Notes: generated from the sequence alone by a model not told the origin. Shown: positions 8,825-18,360, counted from the stretch's first letter. The stretch: 64,000 nucleotides of DNA from Streptomyces sp. NRRL S-31 (GCF_000718775.1 NZ_JOCB01000027.1:13337-77336), one strand, 5' to 3'. A program made the numbers and translations.

Positions 8825-10620
8825 ACCCGCTGCTCGACGTGCGGGACCTGGACGTCGACTTCGACGGCAGAGCGGCCGTACGGGGCGTGCGCCTGACGCT
8901 GGAACGCGGCGAAGTCCTCGGCCTGGTCGGCGAGTCCGGGTCCGGCAAGTCCGTCACCGCCCTCTCCGTCCTCGGGCTGCTGCCCCGCAACGCCACCGTG
9001 CGCGGCTCGGTCCGGCTCGACGGCACCGAACTGCTCGGCGCGGGCGAACGGGAGCTGACCCGGATCCGGGGCGACCGCGTGGCGATGGTCTTCCAGGACC
9101 CGCTGTCCGCGTTCACCCCGGTGTACCGCGTCGGCGACCAGATCGCCGAGGCCGTCCGCGCCCACCGGGACGTCGGCCGCGCGCGGGCCCGGGCGCGGGC
9201 CGTGGAACTGCTCGACCTCGTCGGCATCCCCGAACCCGCGCTGCGCGCCCGGGCGTTCCCGCACGAGTTCTCCGGCGGCATGCGCCAGCGCGCCATGATC
9301 GCCATGGCGATGGCGGGCGAGCCCGACCTCATCCTCGCCGACGAGCCCACCACCGCCCTGGACGTCACCATCCAGGCGCAGATCCTCGACGTGCTGGACA
9401 CCGCCCGGCGGGAGACCGGCGCGGCCGTCCTGCTGGTCAGCCACGACCTCGGCGTCATCGCCGGCATGGCCGACCGGGTCGCCGTGATGCGGGACGGACG
9501 GGTGGTCGAGCAGGGCACGGCCCGCGAGGTCTTCCACCACCCACGCGAGCCCTACACCCGGCAACTCCTCGCCGCCGTCCCGCGCATCGACACCCCGCGC
9601 GCGTCCCGGCCGCCGACGGGGGAGACGGTGCTGAAGGTCCGCGGCCTCACCCGCACCTTCCCCGTGTGGAAGGGCACCGTCGCCAAGCGCCGCACCGGCA
9701 CGGTGTACGCCGTCGACGGCGTCGACCTCGACATCCGGCGCGGCGAGACCCTCGCGCTGGTCGGGGAGTCCGGGTCCGGGAAGTCGACCACCCTCTTCGA
9801 ACTGCTCGAACTCGCCGCGCCCGAGGGCGGGACCGCGGAGCTGTTCGGGCAGCGGCTCGGCAGCCTCGGCAAGGCCGGGACGAAGGCACTGCGCCGCCGC
9901 GTCCAGATCGTCTTCCAGGACCCGATGGCCTCCCTCGACCCCCGGATGCCGGTCGGCGACATCATCGCGGAGCCGCTGCGCACCCAGGGCGCCGACCGGG
10001 CCGCCGTCGCCCGCCGCGTGCCCGAACTGCTCGCCCAGGTCGGTCTGGACCCGGCGCACGCCGACCGGTTCCCGCACGAGTTCTCCGGCGGGCAGCGCCA
10101 GCGGATCGGCATCGCCCGCGCCCTCTCCGTCGCCCCCGAACTGCTCGTCCTGGACGAACCCGTCTCCGCCCTCGACGTCTCCGTCCAGGCGGAGGTGCTG
10201 GACCTGCTCCGGCGGCTGAAGGAGGAGCTGGGGCTCGCCTACCTGTTCGTCTCCCACGACCTGTCCGTGGTCCGCAACATCGCCGACCGCGTCAGCGTGG
10301 TCTACCTCGGCCGCACGGTCGAGGCCGGCCCGGTCGACGAGGTCTTCACCCGGCCCCGGCACCCGTACACCCAGGCCCTGCTCTCCGCCGTACCGCTGCC
10401 CGACCCCGAGCGCGAGCGGGAACGGCGGCGCTCACGCATCCTGCTCGCCGGGGACCCGCCGAGCCCCACCCGCCGCTACGACGGCTGCCGCTTCCGCACC
10501 CGCTGCCCGCTGTACGCCGAGCTGACGGTGGACGAACAGAAGCGCTGCGCCCACGACACGCCCGTGTTCGAGGGCGACGGCACGGCCTGCCACTTCCCCC
10601 GCCCACGCACGGTGCTGTGA
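8821..10620 (+). CDS. Fused double ATPase of the oligopeptide ABC transporter (DppD-DppF type)
   Basis: 599 residues containing two full ABC ATPase domains. The first has Walker A GESGSGKS (37-44), signature FSGGMRQR (150-157) and Walker B LILADEPTTALD (170-181). The second has GESGSGKST (315-323), FSGGQRQR and LLVLDEPVSALD. Both end in the oligopeptide-type C-terminal extension with the RTRCP cluster (second copy near residue 560), which in DppD/F binds a 4Fe-4S or metal site. In many bacteria these are two genes; the fusion is common in actinobacteria. Start GTG 8821 overlaps the permease stop. Confidence 0.92.
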   Translation: MNPLLDVRDLDVDFDGRAAVRGVRLTLERGEVLGLVGESGSGKSVTALSVLGLLPRNATVRGSVRLDGTELLGAGERELTRIRGDRVAMVFQDPLSAFTPVYRVGDQIAEAVRAHRDVGRARARARAVELLDLVGIPEPALRARAFPHEFSGGMRQRAMIAMAMAGEPDLILADEPTTALDVTIQAQILDVLDTARRETGAAVLLVSHDLGVIAGMADRVAVMRDGRVVEQGTAREVFHHPREPYTRQLLAAVPRIDTPRASRPPTGETVLKVRGLTRTFPVWKGTVAKRRTGTVYAVDGVDLDIRRGETLALVGESGSGKSTTLFELLELAAPEGGTAELFGQRLGSLGKAGTKALRRRVQIVFQDPMASLDPRMPVGDIIAEPLRTQGADRAAVARRVPELLAQVGLDPAHADRFPHEFSGGQRQRIGIARALSVAPELLVLDEPVSALDVSVQAEVLDLLRRLKEELGLAYLFVSHDLSVVRNIADRVSVVYLGRTVEAGPVDEVFTRPRHPYTQALLSAVPLPDPERERERRRSRILLAGDPPSPTRRYDGCRFRTRCPLYAELTVDEQKRCAHDTPVFEGDGTACHFPRPRTVL

Positions 10621-10686
10621 GCCCCGGCGGGTGACGTCGGTGCGGGTCCCTCGCCGGGGCTCACCCGTGCGTCTCACCGCTGCGTC

Positions 10687-11013
10687 TCACCCGTGCGCGG
10701 AGCCCGAGAGCTGGAGGCCGATCACGCCGATGATGACCAGGCTGATGGAGACGATCTTCAGGGTGGACACCAGGTCGCCGAGGAAGACCATGCCGTAGAT
10801 CGCGGTGCCCGCCGCGCCGATGCCGGTCCACACCGCGTAGGCGGGGCCGACGTCCAGCTTGCGCAGGGACAGGGTCAGCAGACCGAAGCTGCCCAGGGCG
10901 AACGACGCGAAGGCGATCGTCGGCCACAGGCGCGTGAACCCGTGTGAGAGCTTCAGGCACACGGCGAAACCGGTCTCCAGAATCCCGGCCACTATGACCA
11001 GCAGCCACGCCAT
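10687..11013 (-). CDS. SMR-family guanidinium exporter Gdx (SugE)
   Basis: 108 residues with four membrane helices. The essential Glu13 lies in helix 1 (ILETGFAVCLKLSHGF), and the Lys-Leu-Ser-His-Gly-Phe stretch and YAVWTGIGAAG match the SugE/Gdx branch that exports guanidinium rather than the EmrE drug-export branch. Gdx works as a dual-topology homodimer exchanging substrate for protons. No guanidine riboswitch could be recognised in the 85 bases upstream, although a GTGC/GCAC hairpin is present. It lies downstream of rsgA on the same strand. Confidence 0.82.
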   Translation of the reverse strand: MAWLLVIVAGILETGFAVCLKLSHGFTRLWPTIAFASFALGSFGLLTLSLRKLDVGPAYAVWTGIGAAGTAIYGMVFLGDLVSTLKIVSISLVIIGVIGLQLSGSAHG

Positions 11014-11098
11014 GTGTGGTCCTCCCGTTGGGTCCGGATCTCCGGCTCGGTGCGATTATGCACTTACCGGACCGACGCCCGGGCAAACAACGCGGGAC

Positions 11099-12109
11099 TC
11101 AGTCGCCCTCCCTGCGCTCCCGCGTGGCCAGCAGCCGACGCAGGGAGTACAGCCGCGCCGGGTCCGCGTGCCCGTCCGCCACCCACGCGTCCAGCGCGCA
11201 GTCCGGCTCGTCGTGGCTGCACGCGCGCGGGCAGTTCACCGTGCCGGGTTCGAGGTCCGGGAAGGCGTGGATCACCCGGGACGGGTCGATGTGCGCGAGC
11301 CCGAACGAGCGGACGCCCGGGGTGTCGACGACCCAGCCGCCGTCCCCGCTCAGCGGCAGCGCCAACGCGGACGTCGTGGTGTGCCGGCCCCGCCCGGTGA
11401 CCGCGTTCACATGTCCCGTCGAACGCCGGCGCTCCACGGGGACGAGCGCGTTGACCAGGGTCGTCTTGCCGACGCCCGAGTGGCCCACGAACGCTGTGAC
11501 CCGGCCGTCCAGATGCGCGCGCACCCGCTCCGCCGCGTCCCCGTTCTCCAACTCCTCGCGACTGGTCACGACGTACGGGATGTCCAGGTCGCCGTAGAGC
11601 TCCAGCAGCTTGTCCGGCGGGGCCAGGTCCGACTTGGTCATCACCAGCAGCGGTTCCAGACCGCCGTCGTAGGCCGCGACCAGGCAGCGGTCGATGAGCC
11701 GGGGCCGCGGCTCCGGATCGGCCAGGGCGGTCACGACGGCCAGCTGGTCGGCGTTGGCGACGACCACCCGCTCGTACGGATCGTCGTCGTCGGCCGTGCG
11801 GCGCAGCACCGACGTCCGCTCCTCGATGCGGACGATCCGCGCCAGGGTGTCCTTCGCGCCGGAAAGATCGCCGACCAGGGCGACCCGGTCGCCGACCACG
11901 GCCGCCTTGCGGCCCAGCTCACGGGCCTTCATCGCGGTCACGGCCCGGTCGTCCACCAGGCAGGTCAGCCGCCCCCGGTCGACGGTGAGGACCATGCCCT
12001 CGGCCGCGTCCTCGTGCTTGGGCCGGATGTTCGTCCGCGGCCGGTTGCCCTTGCGGTTGGGACGGCTGCGGATGTCGTCCTCGTCGGTGTGCTTGCCGTA
12101 GCGGCGCAT
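11099..12109 (-). CDS. rsgA: Ribosome small-subunit GTPase RsgA
   Basis: 336 residues. A circularly permuted GTPase: an OB-fold N-terminus (about 35-100), then G4 TKSD (158-161), G1 GHSGVGKT (209-216) and G3 DTPG (262-265), followed by the zinc knuckle C293, C297, H299, C304. This order is diagnostic of RsgA/YjeQ, which acts in late 30S maturation. I took ATG 12109, giving the usual MRRYGK start of actinobacterial RsgA; upstream codons overlap the aroA stop. It is 11 bases after aroA and is surely co-transcribed. Confidence 0.94.
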   Translation of the reverse strand: MRRYGKHTDEDDIRSRPNRKGNRPRTNIRPKHEDAAEGMVLTVDRGRLTCLVDDRAVTAMKARELGRKAAVVGDRVALVGDLSGAKDTLARIVRIEERTSVLRRTADDDDPYERVVVANADQLAVVTALADPEPRPRLIDRCLVAAYDGGLEPLLVMTKSDLAPPDKLLELYGDLDIPYVVTSREELENGDAAERVRAHLDGRVTAFVGHSGVGKTTLVNALVPVERRRSTGHVNAVTGRGRHTTTSALALPLSGDGGWVVDTPGVRSFGLAHIDPSRVIHAFPDLEPGTVNCPRACSHDEPDCALDAWVADGHADPARLYSLRRLLATRERREGD

Positions 12110-12120
12110 GACGTACGTCC

Positions 12121-13437
12121 CTACTGCCCGAGCATCCCGGTCCACAGCCCGGGGAAGTCCGGCAGGGTCTTCGCGGTCGTCGCCACGTTCTCGATCCGCA
12201 CGCCCTCGACGGCGAGACCGATGACCGCTCCGGCCGTCGCCATGCGGTGGTCCTCGTAGGTGTGGAAGGTCCCGCCGTGCAGCGGACGCGGGCGGATGTG
12301 CAGGCCGTCGGCCGTCTCCGTGACGTCACCGCCCAGCTCGTTGATCTCCTTGGTGAGCGCGGCCAGCCGGTCCGTCTCGTGCAGTCGCAGGTGCGCCACG
12401 CCCCGCAGGGTGGACGGCGAGTCGGCGAGCGCGGCCACCGCCGCGATCCCCGGGGTCAGCTCGCCCACGTCGCCCAGGTCCACGTCGACGCCGTGGATCG
12501 CACCCGAACCGGTGAACTCCAGGCCGTGGTCGGTGAGTCGGCAGGAGCCGCCCATCTCGGTGAAGATCTCCCGGAGCCGGTCACCCGGCTGCGTGGTGCG
12601 GGCCGGCCAGTCCGGGATCAGCACCTTGCCACCGGTGACCAGGGCCGCCGCCAGGAACGGCTGCGCGTTGGACAGGTCCGGCTCGACGGTCAGGTCCCGG
12701 CCGAGCAGCGCGCCCGGCGTCACCCGCCACACGTTCGGCTCGCCGCCCGACTCCGGGGTGTCGACCTGGGCGCCGACCGCGCGCAGCATGTCCACCGTCA
12801 TCCGGATGTGCGGCAGCGAGGGCAGCGAGGCGCCGGTGTGGCGCACCTCGACACCCTGGTTGTAACGGGGGCCGGAGAGCAGCAGCGCCGAGACGAACTG
12901 CGAGGAGGACGAGGCGTCGATCGACACCCGGCCGCCGTCCAGGGCCCCGCCGCCGTGCACGGTCAGCGGCAGCGCGCCCCGGCCCTCGTCGTCGATCCGG
13001 GCGCCGAGCGTGCGCAGCGCGTCGATCACGCCGTCGAGAGGGCGCTCGTAGGACCGCGGGTCCCCGTCGAACCGGACCGGGCCGTCGGCCAGCGCGGCCA
13101 CCGGCGGCAGGAAGCGCATCACCGTGCCCGCGTTGCCCACGTCGACCGTGGCCGGGCCGCGCAGCCCGGTGGGCAGCACCCGCCACGCCTCGCCGGTGCC
13201 GTCGGGGCCGACCCCTTCCTCGATCTCCACGCCCATGGCGCGCAGGGCGCCGGCCATCAGCAGGGTGTCGCGGGAGCGCAGCGGGCGGCGCAGCCAGCCC
13301 GGCTCGGAGGCCAGGGCGGCGAGGACGAGGGCGCGGTTGGTGACCGACTTGGACCCCGGCACGTGGACCGTCGCGTCGACGGCCCCGCTCGCGTGCGGGG
13401 CGGGCCAGAGGGCGGTGGAGGCGGTGTTCGGGGCCAT
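12121..13437 (-). CDS. aroA: 3-phosphoshikimate 1-carboxyvinyltransferase (EPSP synthase) AroA
   Basis: 438 residues, sixth step of the shikimate pathway: shikimate-3-phosphate plus PEP gives EPSP. Visible motifs are [17 protein letters not shown] with the substrate Lys, [12 protein letters not shown] (99-110) in the PEP loop, [30 protein letters not shown], and [17 protein letters not shown] with the catalytic Glu/Lys region. The residue after MR in the PEP loop is Phe109, where E. coli-type enzymes carry Pro; this is common in the actinobacterial branch. Upstream on the same strand is an M50-like protease gene (28-base gap) and downstream rsgA. Confidence 0.95.
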   Translation of the reverse strand: MAPNTASTALWPAPHASGAVDATVHVPGSKSVTNRALVLAALASEPGWLRRPLRSRDTLLMAGALRAMGVEIEEGVGPDGTGEAWRVLPTGLRGPATVDVGNAGTVMRFLPPVAALADGPVRFDGDPRSYERPLDGVIDALRTLGARIDDEGRGALPLTVHGGGALDGGRVSIDASSSSQFVSALLLSGPRYNQGVEVRHTGASLPSLPHIRMTVDMLRAVGAQVDTPESGGEPNVWRVTPGALLGRDLTVEPDLSNAQPFLAAALVTGGKVLIPDWPARTTQPGDRLREIFTEMGGSCRLTDHGLEFTGSGAIHGVDVDLGDVGELTPGIAAVAALADSPSTLRGVAHLRLHETDRLAALTKEINELGGDVTETADGLHIRPRPLHGGTFHTYEDHRMATAGAVIGLAVEGVRIENVATTAKTLPDFPGLWTGMLGQ

Positions 13438-13465
13438 GGGGCCACTGTATAAGGACGGCGCGGGG

Positions 13466-14188
13466 TCAACCTTCCAGCAGCCAGCGGCCCCCGCCGATCA
13501 GCGAGCACAGGGACACGGCGTGGAACAGGAACAGCCACAGGCCCGCCGGTACGTGCGTCAGCCGCGACAGCTGGTCCGCGTCCGAGTCCCCGGCACCGCC
13601 CCGCGACCGCTTCGCCTGGAGCTCGAACGGCGGCCGGACCCCGCCGAGCAGCAGGAACCACACCACCGCGTACGCGAACGCGGCCTGCACCTGCGGTCCC
13701 GCCAGCCAGGACACCAGCAGGAACATCCCGCCCGCGAGGACCACGGTCAGCACGCCGTAGGCGTTGCGGATCATCACCAGCATCGCCACCAGCAGGGCGG
13801 TGGCCGCCCACAGCAGCAGGGTGATGCGGCCGGTGGCCAGCAGCGCGGCCCCGCCGAGCCCCAGCAGGGAGGGGGCCGTGTACCCCGCGGCGGCCGTGAG
13901 GATCATGCCGATCCCGTACGGCTTGCCCCGGCTCACCGTGAGCCCGCTGGTGTCGGAGTGCAGCCGGATGCCGGTGAGCTGCCGGCCGGTGAGCAGGGCG
14001 ACCAGGCCGTGGCCGCCCTCGTGCGCGATGGTGATCGCGTTGCGGGATATCCGCCACAGCGGGTGCGGGACCACGACGGCGAGCGCGGCGGCCACCGTGG
14101 CGAACACCACCCAGGTGCCGGGGTCCGGCTGGGTGCCCGTGAGCCGGTCCCAGAGGTCGGGCAGCGCGGTGGCGGCGAGGCTGTCCAT
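13466..14188 (-). CDS. M50-like membrane zinc metalloprotease
   Basis: 240 residues with about six membrane segments. The zinc-binding motif HEGGH is at 56-60, inside or next to the second membrane segment ([19 protein letters not shown]), as in site-2-protease relatives. A late D-rich stretch ([14 protein letters not shown], about 203-216) could supply the third metal ligand. The family is of the short M50B-like type without PDZ domain; the substrate is unknown. It starts 49 bases from the divergent SRAP gene and is followed by aroA, so it may lead an M50-aroA-rsgA unit. Confidence 0.8.
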   Translation of the reverse strand: MDSLAATALPDLWDRLTGTQPDPGTWVVFATVAAALAVVVPHPLWRISRNAITIAHEGGHGLVALLTGRQLTGIRLHSDTSGLTVSRGKPYGIGMILTAAAGYTAPSLLGLGGAALLATGRITLLLWAATALLVAMLVMIRNAYGVLTVVLAGGMFLLVSWLAGPQVQAAFAYAVVWFLLLGGVRPPFELQAKRSRGGAGDSDADQLSRLTHVPAGLWLFLFHAVSLCSLIGGGRWLLEG

Positions 14189-14237
14189 GGTGCGAGGTGG
14201 CTCCTGTCGTCCTGCGGAGTCTGGCAGTGTGGCACGT

Positions 14238-15053
14238 ATGTGCGGACGGTATGCATCGAGTCGTGGGCCCGGGGATCTCGCGGGAATCTTCGGGGTCGAG
14301 AAGTGGGAGCCCGCGGAGAGCCTGGGACCGGACTACAACGTGGCGCCGACCAAGGAGGTCCACGCCGTCCTCGACCGCCCTCTGAAAGACGCGGACTCCT
14401 CGCGTCCGGTTCGCCAGCTGCGCACGCTCAGGTGGGGCCTGGTCCCGTCCTGGTCCAAGACGCCCGAGGGCGGCGCCCGCATGATCAACGCCCGCGCGGA
14501 GACCGTGCACGAGAAGCCCGCCTACCGGCGTGCCTTCGCCGCCCGCCGCTGCATCCTGCCCGCCGACGGCTACTACGAGTGGGTCACCGGCGAGCAGGAG
14601 CGGCAGCTGGAGGTCGAGGGCCGGAAGAAGCGCCCCCGCAAGCAGCCGTACTTCGTACTGCCCGCCGACGGCTCGGTGTTCGCGATGGCGGGCCTGTACG
14701 AGTTCTGGCGCGACCGGACCCTGCCCGACGACCACCCGCGGGCCTGGTGGGTGACCTGCTCGGTGATCACCACCGAGGCCGAGCGGACCCCGCTGGCCGT
14801 CGCCCCCGCCGACGGCCCGCGCTCCCTCGCCGACATCCACCCCCGGATGCCGCTGATGCTCACCCCCGACCGCTGGGACGCCTGGCTCGACCCCTCCCGC
14901 ACCGACCCCGACGACCTGCGCCACCTGCTCGCCCCGCCGCCGGCCGGACTGATGCGCGCCTACCCGGTCCCCACCGCCGTCAGCAACGTCCGCAACAACG
15001 GCCCGGAGCTGCTGAAGGAGCTGGAGGCACCGGAGGAGGGCACACTCTTCTGA
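14238..15053 (+). CDS. SRAP-domain protein (YedK/HMCES), abasic-site DNA crosslinker
   Basis: 271 residues. Starts MCGRYA, so Cys2 is exposed after Met removal, as needed to form the thiazolidine link with abasic sites in single-stranded DNA. Other active-site residues are seen: Asn34 in YNVAPT, INARAET (83-89), Glu114 in GYYEW and His201 in DIHPRMP. Family members protect abasic sites during replication and stress. The start is certain because the catalytic Cys must be residue 2. No ribosome site is obvious. It is followed one base later by a small hydrolase gene. Confidence 0.93.
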   Translation: MCGRYASSRGPGDLAGIFGVEKWEPAESLGPDYNVAPTKEVHAVLDRPLKDADSSRPVRQLRTLRWGLVPSWSKTPEGGARMINARAETVHEKPAYRRAFAARRCILPADGYYEWVTGEQERQLEVEGRKKRPRKQPYFVLPADGSVFAMAGLYEFWRDRTLPDDHPRAWWVTCSVITTEAERTPLAVAPADGPRSLADIHPRMPLMLTPDRWDAWLDPSRTDPDDLRHLLAPPPAGLMRAYPVPTAVSNVRNNGPELLKELEAPEEGTLF

Positions 15054-15054
15054 C

Positions 15055-15681
15055 ATGAGCGAGATCGTCGAGACGGACGCCGGCGCGGCCCGCGTCACCT
15101 GGCACGAGGCGAGGAAGGCCCGGCTGGTGCTGGCCGTCGGCCATGGCGCCGGCGGCGGCATCGAGGCGCGCGACCTGCGGGCGCTCGCCGAGACGCTCCC
15201 GGAGTACGGCGTGACCGTCGCCCTCGTCGAACAGCCCTGGCGGGTCGCCGGCAAGAAGGTCGCGCCCGCGCCGAAGACCCTGGACGCCGGCTGGCGCGGG
15301 GTGTGGCCCGCGCTCACCCGGCCCGGGCTGCCGGTGATCTCCGGCGGCCGCAGCGCCGGGGCGCGGGTCGCCTGCCGTACGGCGGCCGAGCTGGGCGCGC
15401 ACGCCGTGCTCGCCCTGAGCTTCCCGCTGCATCCGCCGGGCAGGCCGGAGAAGTCCCGCGCCGGGGAGCTGCTGGGTGCCGGGGTGCCCACCCTGGTCGT
15501 CCAGGGCGGCAACGACCCCTTCGGAAAGCCGGAGGAGTTCCCGGAGGGCGCTTTCCGGCTGGTCGCGGTGGCGTCCGGCGATCACGGCTTCGCCGTGCCC
15601 AAGCGTGCGGAGACCACCCAGGAAGAGGCGCTGGAGACCGTCACCGGCGCGGTACGGGAGTGGACCGCGTCACTCGGGTGA
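15055..15681 (+). CDS. Alpha/beta hydrolase of the KANL3/Tex30 type
   Basis: 208 residues with a minimal alpha/beta-hydrolase core. The oxyanion loop is AVGHGAGGG (27-35), the nucleophile elbow GGRSAGAR gives Ser100, the acid is Asp154 in QGGNDPFG, and the histidine is H177 in GDHGF. This matches the small dienelactone-hydrolase-like family with unknown substrates. The ATG follows the SRAP stop by a single base, so both are one transcript. Confidence 0.83.
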   Translation: MSEIVETDAGAARVTWHEARKARLVLAVGHGAGGGIEARDLRALAETLPEYGVTVALVEQPWRVAGKKVAPAPKTLDAGWRGVWPALTRPGLPVISGGRSAGARVACRTAAELGAHAVLALSFPLHPPGRPEKSRAGELLGAGVPTLVVQGGNDPFGKPEEFPEGAFRLVAVASGDHGFAVPKRAETTQEEALETVTGAVREWTASLG

Positions 15682-15685
15682 CGCG

Positions 15686-15711
15686 GGAATGTTGTGCGGC
15701 GGCCCGCTGTT
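15686..15711 (+). promoter_or_regulatory. Sigma-R-dependent promoter of sigR
   Basis: GGAAT (15686-15690), 18 bases, then GTT (15709-15711): an exact match to the SigR consensus. It begins 5 bases after the preceding stop and about 62 bases before the ATG of the long sigR form. In S. coelicolor a SigR-driven upstream promoter gives positive autoregulation under disulphide stress. Confidence 0.85.
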
Positions 15712-15772
15712 GATCCGGACGGAAGTGCTGAACGCCTTGGCACCGATGTCGTAAGGAGAGGAAGTCCGCCGC

Positions 15773-15937
15773 ATGGGTTCGACCATCAGCCCGAGCCGCA
15801 GCAGCCGTGCAGACTTGCACTGGACGGTGCTGCACGCGGCCAGGACCGCCCCCATTCGAGGAGCGGCGGGCGCGGGTGGTGTTCTATCCTCCGAAACGAG
15901 TAGGACCGGTTTCGGTCCTGCCCGGAATCTTGAGGAG
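15773..15937 (+). other. 55-codon N-terminal extension for the long SigR isoform
   Basis: An ATG at 15773 with a good site (AAGGAGAGGAAG, 15753-15764) is in frame with sigR and adds exactly 55 residues before the internal GTG 15938. In S. coelicolor the stress-induced transcript makes an unstable SigR' isoform with a 55-residue extension. The same length here indicates that the arrangement is conserved. The SigR promoter lies upstream of this start. Confidence 0.8.
15902..15919 (+). other. Hairpin just before the short-form SigR start
   Basis: A perfect 7-bp stem AGGACCG/CGGTCCT with loop GTTT lies 11 bases upstream of TGAGGAGGTGG, the ribosome site and GTG of short SigR. It is inside the coding region of the long form. 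It may tune which start is used; no direct evidence. Confidence 0.5.
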
Positions 15938-16633
15938 GTGGGTCCGGTCACTGGGACCGACGCAGGGACCGACAACGGCCAGGCGGAGCTGCCCGAGGGT
16001 CAGAGCGCCGGCGCGCACGCGTCCGACGAGTCGAGCACGGAGCGCAGCACGCGCTTCGAGCGGGACGCGCTCGAGTTCCTCGACCAGATGTACTCGGCCG
16101 CGCTGCGCATGACGCGCAACCCGGCCGACGCCGAAGACCTGGTGCAGGAGACGTACGCCAAGGCGTACGCGTCCTTCCACCAGTTCCGCGAGGGCACCAA
16201 CCTCAAGGCGTGGCTGTACCGGATCCTGACCAACACCTTCATCAACTCGTACCGCAAGAAGCAGCGCGAACCCCAGCGCAGCGCGGCCGAGGAGATCGAG
16301 GACTGGCAGCTGGCGCGCGCCGAGTCGCACATGTCGACGGGTCTGCGCTCCGCCGAGTCGCAGGCGCTCGACCACCTGCCCGACTCGGACGTGAAGGAAG
16401 CCTTGCAGGCGATCCCCGAGGAGTTCCGCATCGCCGTCTATCTCGCGGACGTCGAGGGCTTTGCCTACAAGGAGATCGCGGACATCATGGGGACACCCAT
16501 CGGTACGGTGATGTCCCGGCTGCACCGGGGCCGTCGTCAGCTGCGCGGAATGCTGGAGGACTACGCCCGTGAGCGCGGGCTGGTCCCGGCGGGCGCCGGA
16601 GAGTCGAACGAAGCGAAAGGTTCGGGCTCATGA
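15938..16633 (+). CDS. sigR: ECF sigma factor SigR (thiol-oxidative stress)
   Basis: 231 residues from GTG 15938. Region 2 contains [18 protein letters not shown] and [20 protein letters not shown]; region 4 contains [19 protein letters not shown] and [15 protein letters not shown]. The sequence closely matches S. coelicolor SigR, which drives thioredoxin and mycothiol genes under disulphide stress. The GTG is directly preceded by GAGGAG, giving short spacing, but the protein start [10 protein letters not shown] agrees with the known one. A longer form begins at 15773. The stop overlaps rsrA by ATGA, linking synthesis of the anti-sigma factor. Confidence 0.95.
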   Translation: MGPVTGTDAGTDNGQAELPEGQSAGAHASDESSTERSTRFERDALEFLDQMYSAALRMTRNPADAEDLVQETYAKAYASFHQFREGTNLKAWLYRILTNTFINSYRKKQREPQRSAAEEIEDWQLARAESHMSTGLRSAESQALDHLPDSDVKEALQAIPEEFRIAVYLADVEGFAYKEIADIMGTPIGTVMSRLHRGRRQLRGMLEDYARERGLVPAGAGESNEAKGSGS

Positions 16634-16941
16634 GCTGCGGAGAGCCGCACGACACGGACTGCGGTGAGGTCCTCGACCACCTGTACGAGTTCCTCGACAG
16701 CGAGATGCCGGACGTCGACCGCGACAAGTTCCAGCACCACTTCGAGGAATGCTCGCCGTGCCTGGAGAAGTACGGCTTGGAGCAGGCCGTGAAGAAGCTG
16801 GTCAAGCGGTGCTGCGGACATGACGACGTGCCCGCCGACCTGCGGGCCAAGGTCATGGGCCGGATCGATCTGATCCGCTCCGGCCAGACCGTGCCGGAGC
16901 ACGACATGGCCAGGGCCCCGAAGGCGCCCCAGGAGTCCTGA
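16630..16941 (+). CDS. rsrA: Redox-sensing zinc anti-sigma factor RsrA
   Basis: 103 residues of the ZAS family. All cysteines of S. coelicolor RsrA are present in the same places: C3, C11, C41, C44, C61, C62, plus H37 of the HxxxCxxC zinc motif (HFEECSPC). The reduced zinc form binds SigR; oxidation forms a disulphide, expels zinc and frees the sigma factor. Start ATG overlaps the sigR stop. Confidence 0.95.
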   Translation: MSCGEPHDTDCGEVLDHLYEFLDSEMPDVDRDKFQHHFEECSPCLEKYGLEQAVKKLVKRCCGHDDVPADLRAKVMGRIDLIRSGQTVPEHDMARAPKAPQES

Positions 16942-17052
16942 CACGCCGGGTCCAATCACCCGAACGTGCTAATCCTCAGGTCATAGACCCCGAACCGGCC
17001 GATCCCCGTCCTAGGCTCCGAGCCCGGACAGGCACGGTCGGGGAGGGGCGCG

Positions 17053-18360
17053 ATGGACGCGGTACCGGCGAGGGCACGCGGCTATGTGGCCGCTGTGGCA
17101 GCCCTGTCGGCCGCCCTCTGCCTGCCACCCCTGCCGGCCACTCCCGCCGCCTGGGCGGCGCCGGTCCTGCTGGCCGTGCTCTACGCGGCCGGTGAGCACG
17201 CCGTGCACCGCCGCTTCGGCGGCACCTTCTACCCCGTGCTCCTCGCCGGCGCGTTCCTGCTGCCCCCGTCGGCCGCCGCGCTCGTCGCGGTGCCCGCCGG
17301 ACTGCTCTCCCCGGTCGACCACCGGCCCGCCCTGACCCGGCGCGTGTGGCGAGCCGCGCGGCCCGCGCTCGCCGTGTGGGCCGCCGCCCGGGTGCACGGG
17401 GCGTTCGGCGGCCGGGACGCCGTCGCCGCCTCCGACTTCCCCTACGCCCTGCTGCCCGCCGGCGCGGCCGTCCTCGCCTTCTGCCTGGTCCTCACCGTGC
17501 TCGACGGAGGGCTGCGCGCGGCGGCCGGACCCGCGCCGCCGCGGCGGTCCTGGCACGGACCGCTGGCCCGCTCCCTCGCCCCCGTCGCGACGCACGGACT
17601 CGCCGGCCTGATGATGGCCGTGCTCTGGCGCAGCCCCTACGGACCCGTGTCCGCGCTGCTCGTGCTGCTGCCGATGTACGTCTCCTGGTGGGTGTTCGCC
17701 CAGTACCACCGCGAGCGCGCCGCCCACCAGGCCACCATCCGCGCCCTCGTGCAGGCCGTCGACATCAAGGACGGCTACACCCGCGGCCACAGCGAACGCG
17801 TCGGACAGGCATCCGTGCTGATCGCCCGCGAACTCGGCATGGACGACGACCGCGTCGAGGTGCTGCGCTTCGCCGGCATCCTGCACGACGTCGGCAAGCT
17901 GGGCGTCCCCACCCGGCTGCTGCGCAAGGACGGTCCGCTCACCCCGGAGGAACGGCGGATCATCGAACTGCACCCGGAGTACGGCCACGAGATGGTCCGC
18001 GGGATCTCCTTCCTCGGCGAGGCCCGCAAGGCCATCCTCCACCACCACGAGCGCCTCGACGGCAGCGGCTACCCCTACGGCCTGGCCGGCGACGGGATCC
18101 CCGAGTGCGCCCGGATCGTCGCCGTCGCCGACGCCTTCGACGCCATGACCTCCACCCGCTCCTACAGTCGGGCCCGCCCGGTCGCGGCGGCCGTCGCCGA
18201 GCTGGAGCGGTGCGCCGGGGCGCACTTCGACCCCCGCATGGTCGGCGCGCTCGTCCGCGCCCTGCGCCGCACCGGCTGGCACCCGGCGGTCACCGCCGAC
18301 GAACCGGCCCACCGCACCCCGCCCGCGCCCCGGAACCCGCACACCGGGGCGCACCGATGA
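17053..18360 (+). CDS. Membrane HD-GYP domain protein
   Basis: 435 residues. The first 215 contain about six hydrophobic segments forming a membrane sensor-like part; the C-terminal domain (about 225-405) is HD-GYP: H246, HD at 278-279, and HHHERLDGSGYP (330-341) with the full GYP. HD-GYP enzymes hydrolyse cyclic di-GMP, a key regulator of Streptomyces development; related HD domains can act on other cyclic nucleotides. GGGGAGG lies 8 bases before the ATG. The last 20 residues are an unstructured Pro/His tail. It overlaps the next gene by ATGA. Confidence 0.88.
   Translation: MDAVPARARGYVAAVAALSAALCLPPLPATPAAWAAPVLLAVLYAAGEHAVHRRFGGTFYPVLLAGAFLLPPSAAALVAVPAGLLSPVDHRPALTRRVWRAARPALAVWAAARVHGAFGGRDAVAASDFPYALLPAGAAVLAFCLVLTVLDGGLRAAAGPAPPRRSWHGPLARSLAPVATHGLAGLMMAVLWRSPYGPVSALLVLLPMYVSWWVFAQYHRERAAHQATIRALVQAVDIKDGYTRGHSERVGQASVLIARELGMDDDRVEVLRFAGILHDVGKLGVPTRLLRKDGPLTPEERRIIELHPEYGHEMVRGISFLGEARKAILHHHERLDGSGYPYGLAGDGIPECARIVAVADAFDAMTSTRSYSRARPVAAAVAELERCAGAHFDPRMVGALVRALRRTGWHPAVTADEPAHRTPPAPRNPHTGAHR

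Noticed and set aside
11014..11098. Possible guanidine riboswitch upstream of the Gdx exporter gene
   Set aside because: A GTGC/GCAC hairpin exists, but I could not find the conserved loops of guanidine-I, -II or -III classes, and 85 bases are too short for class I.
15924..15949. Second GGAAT element near the short SigR start as another SigR promoter
   Set aside because: After 18 bases the triplet is GTC, and it would put transcription start inside the short coding region.
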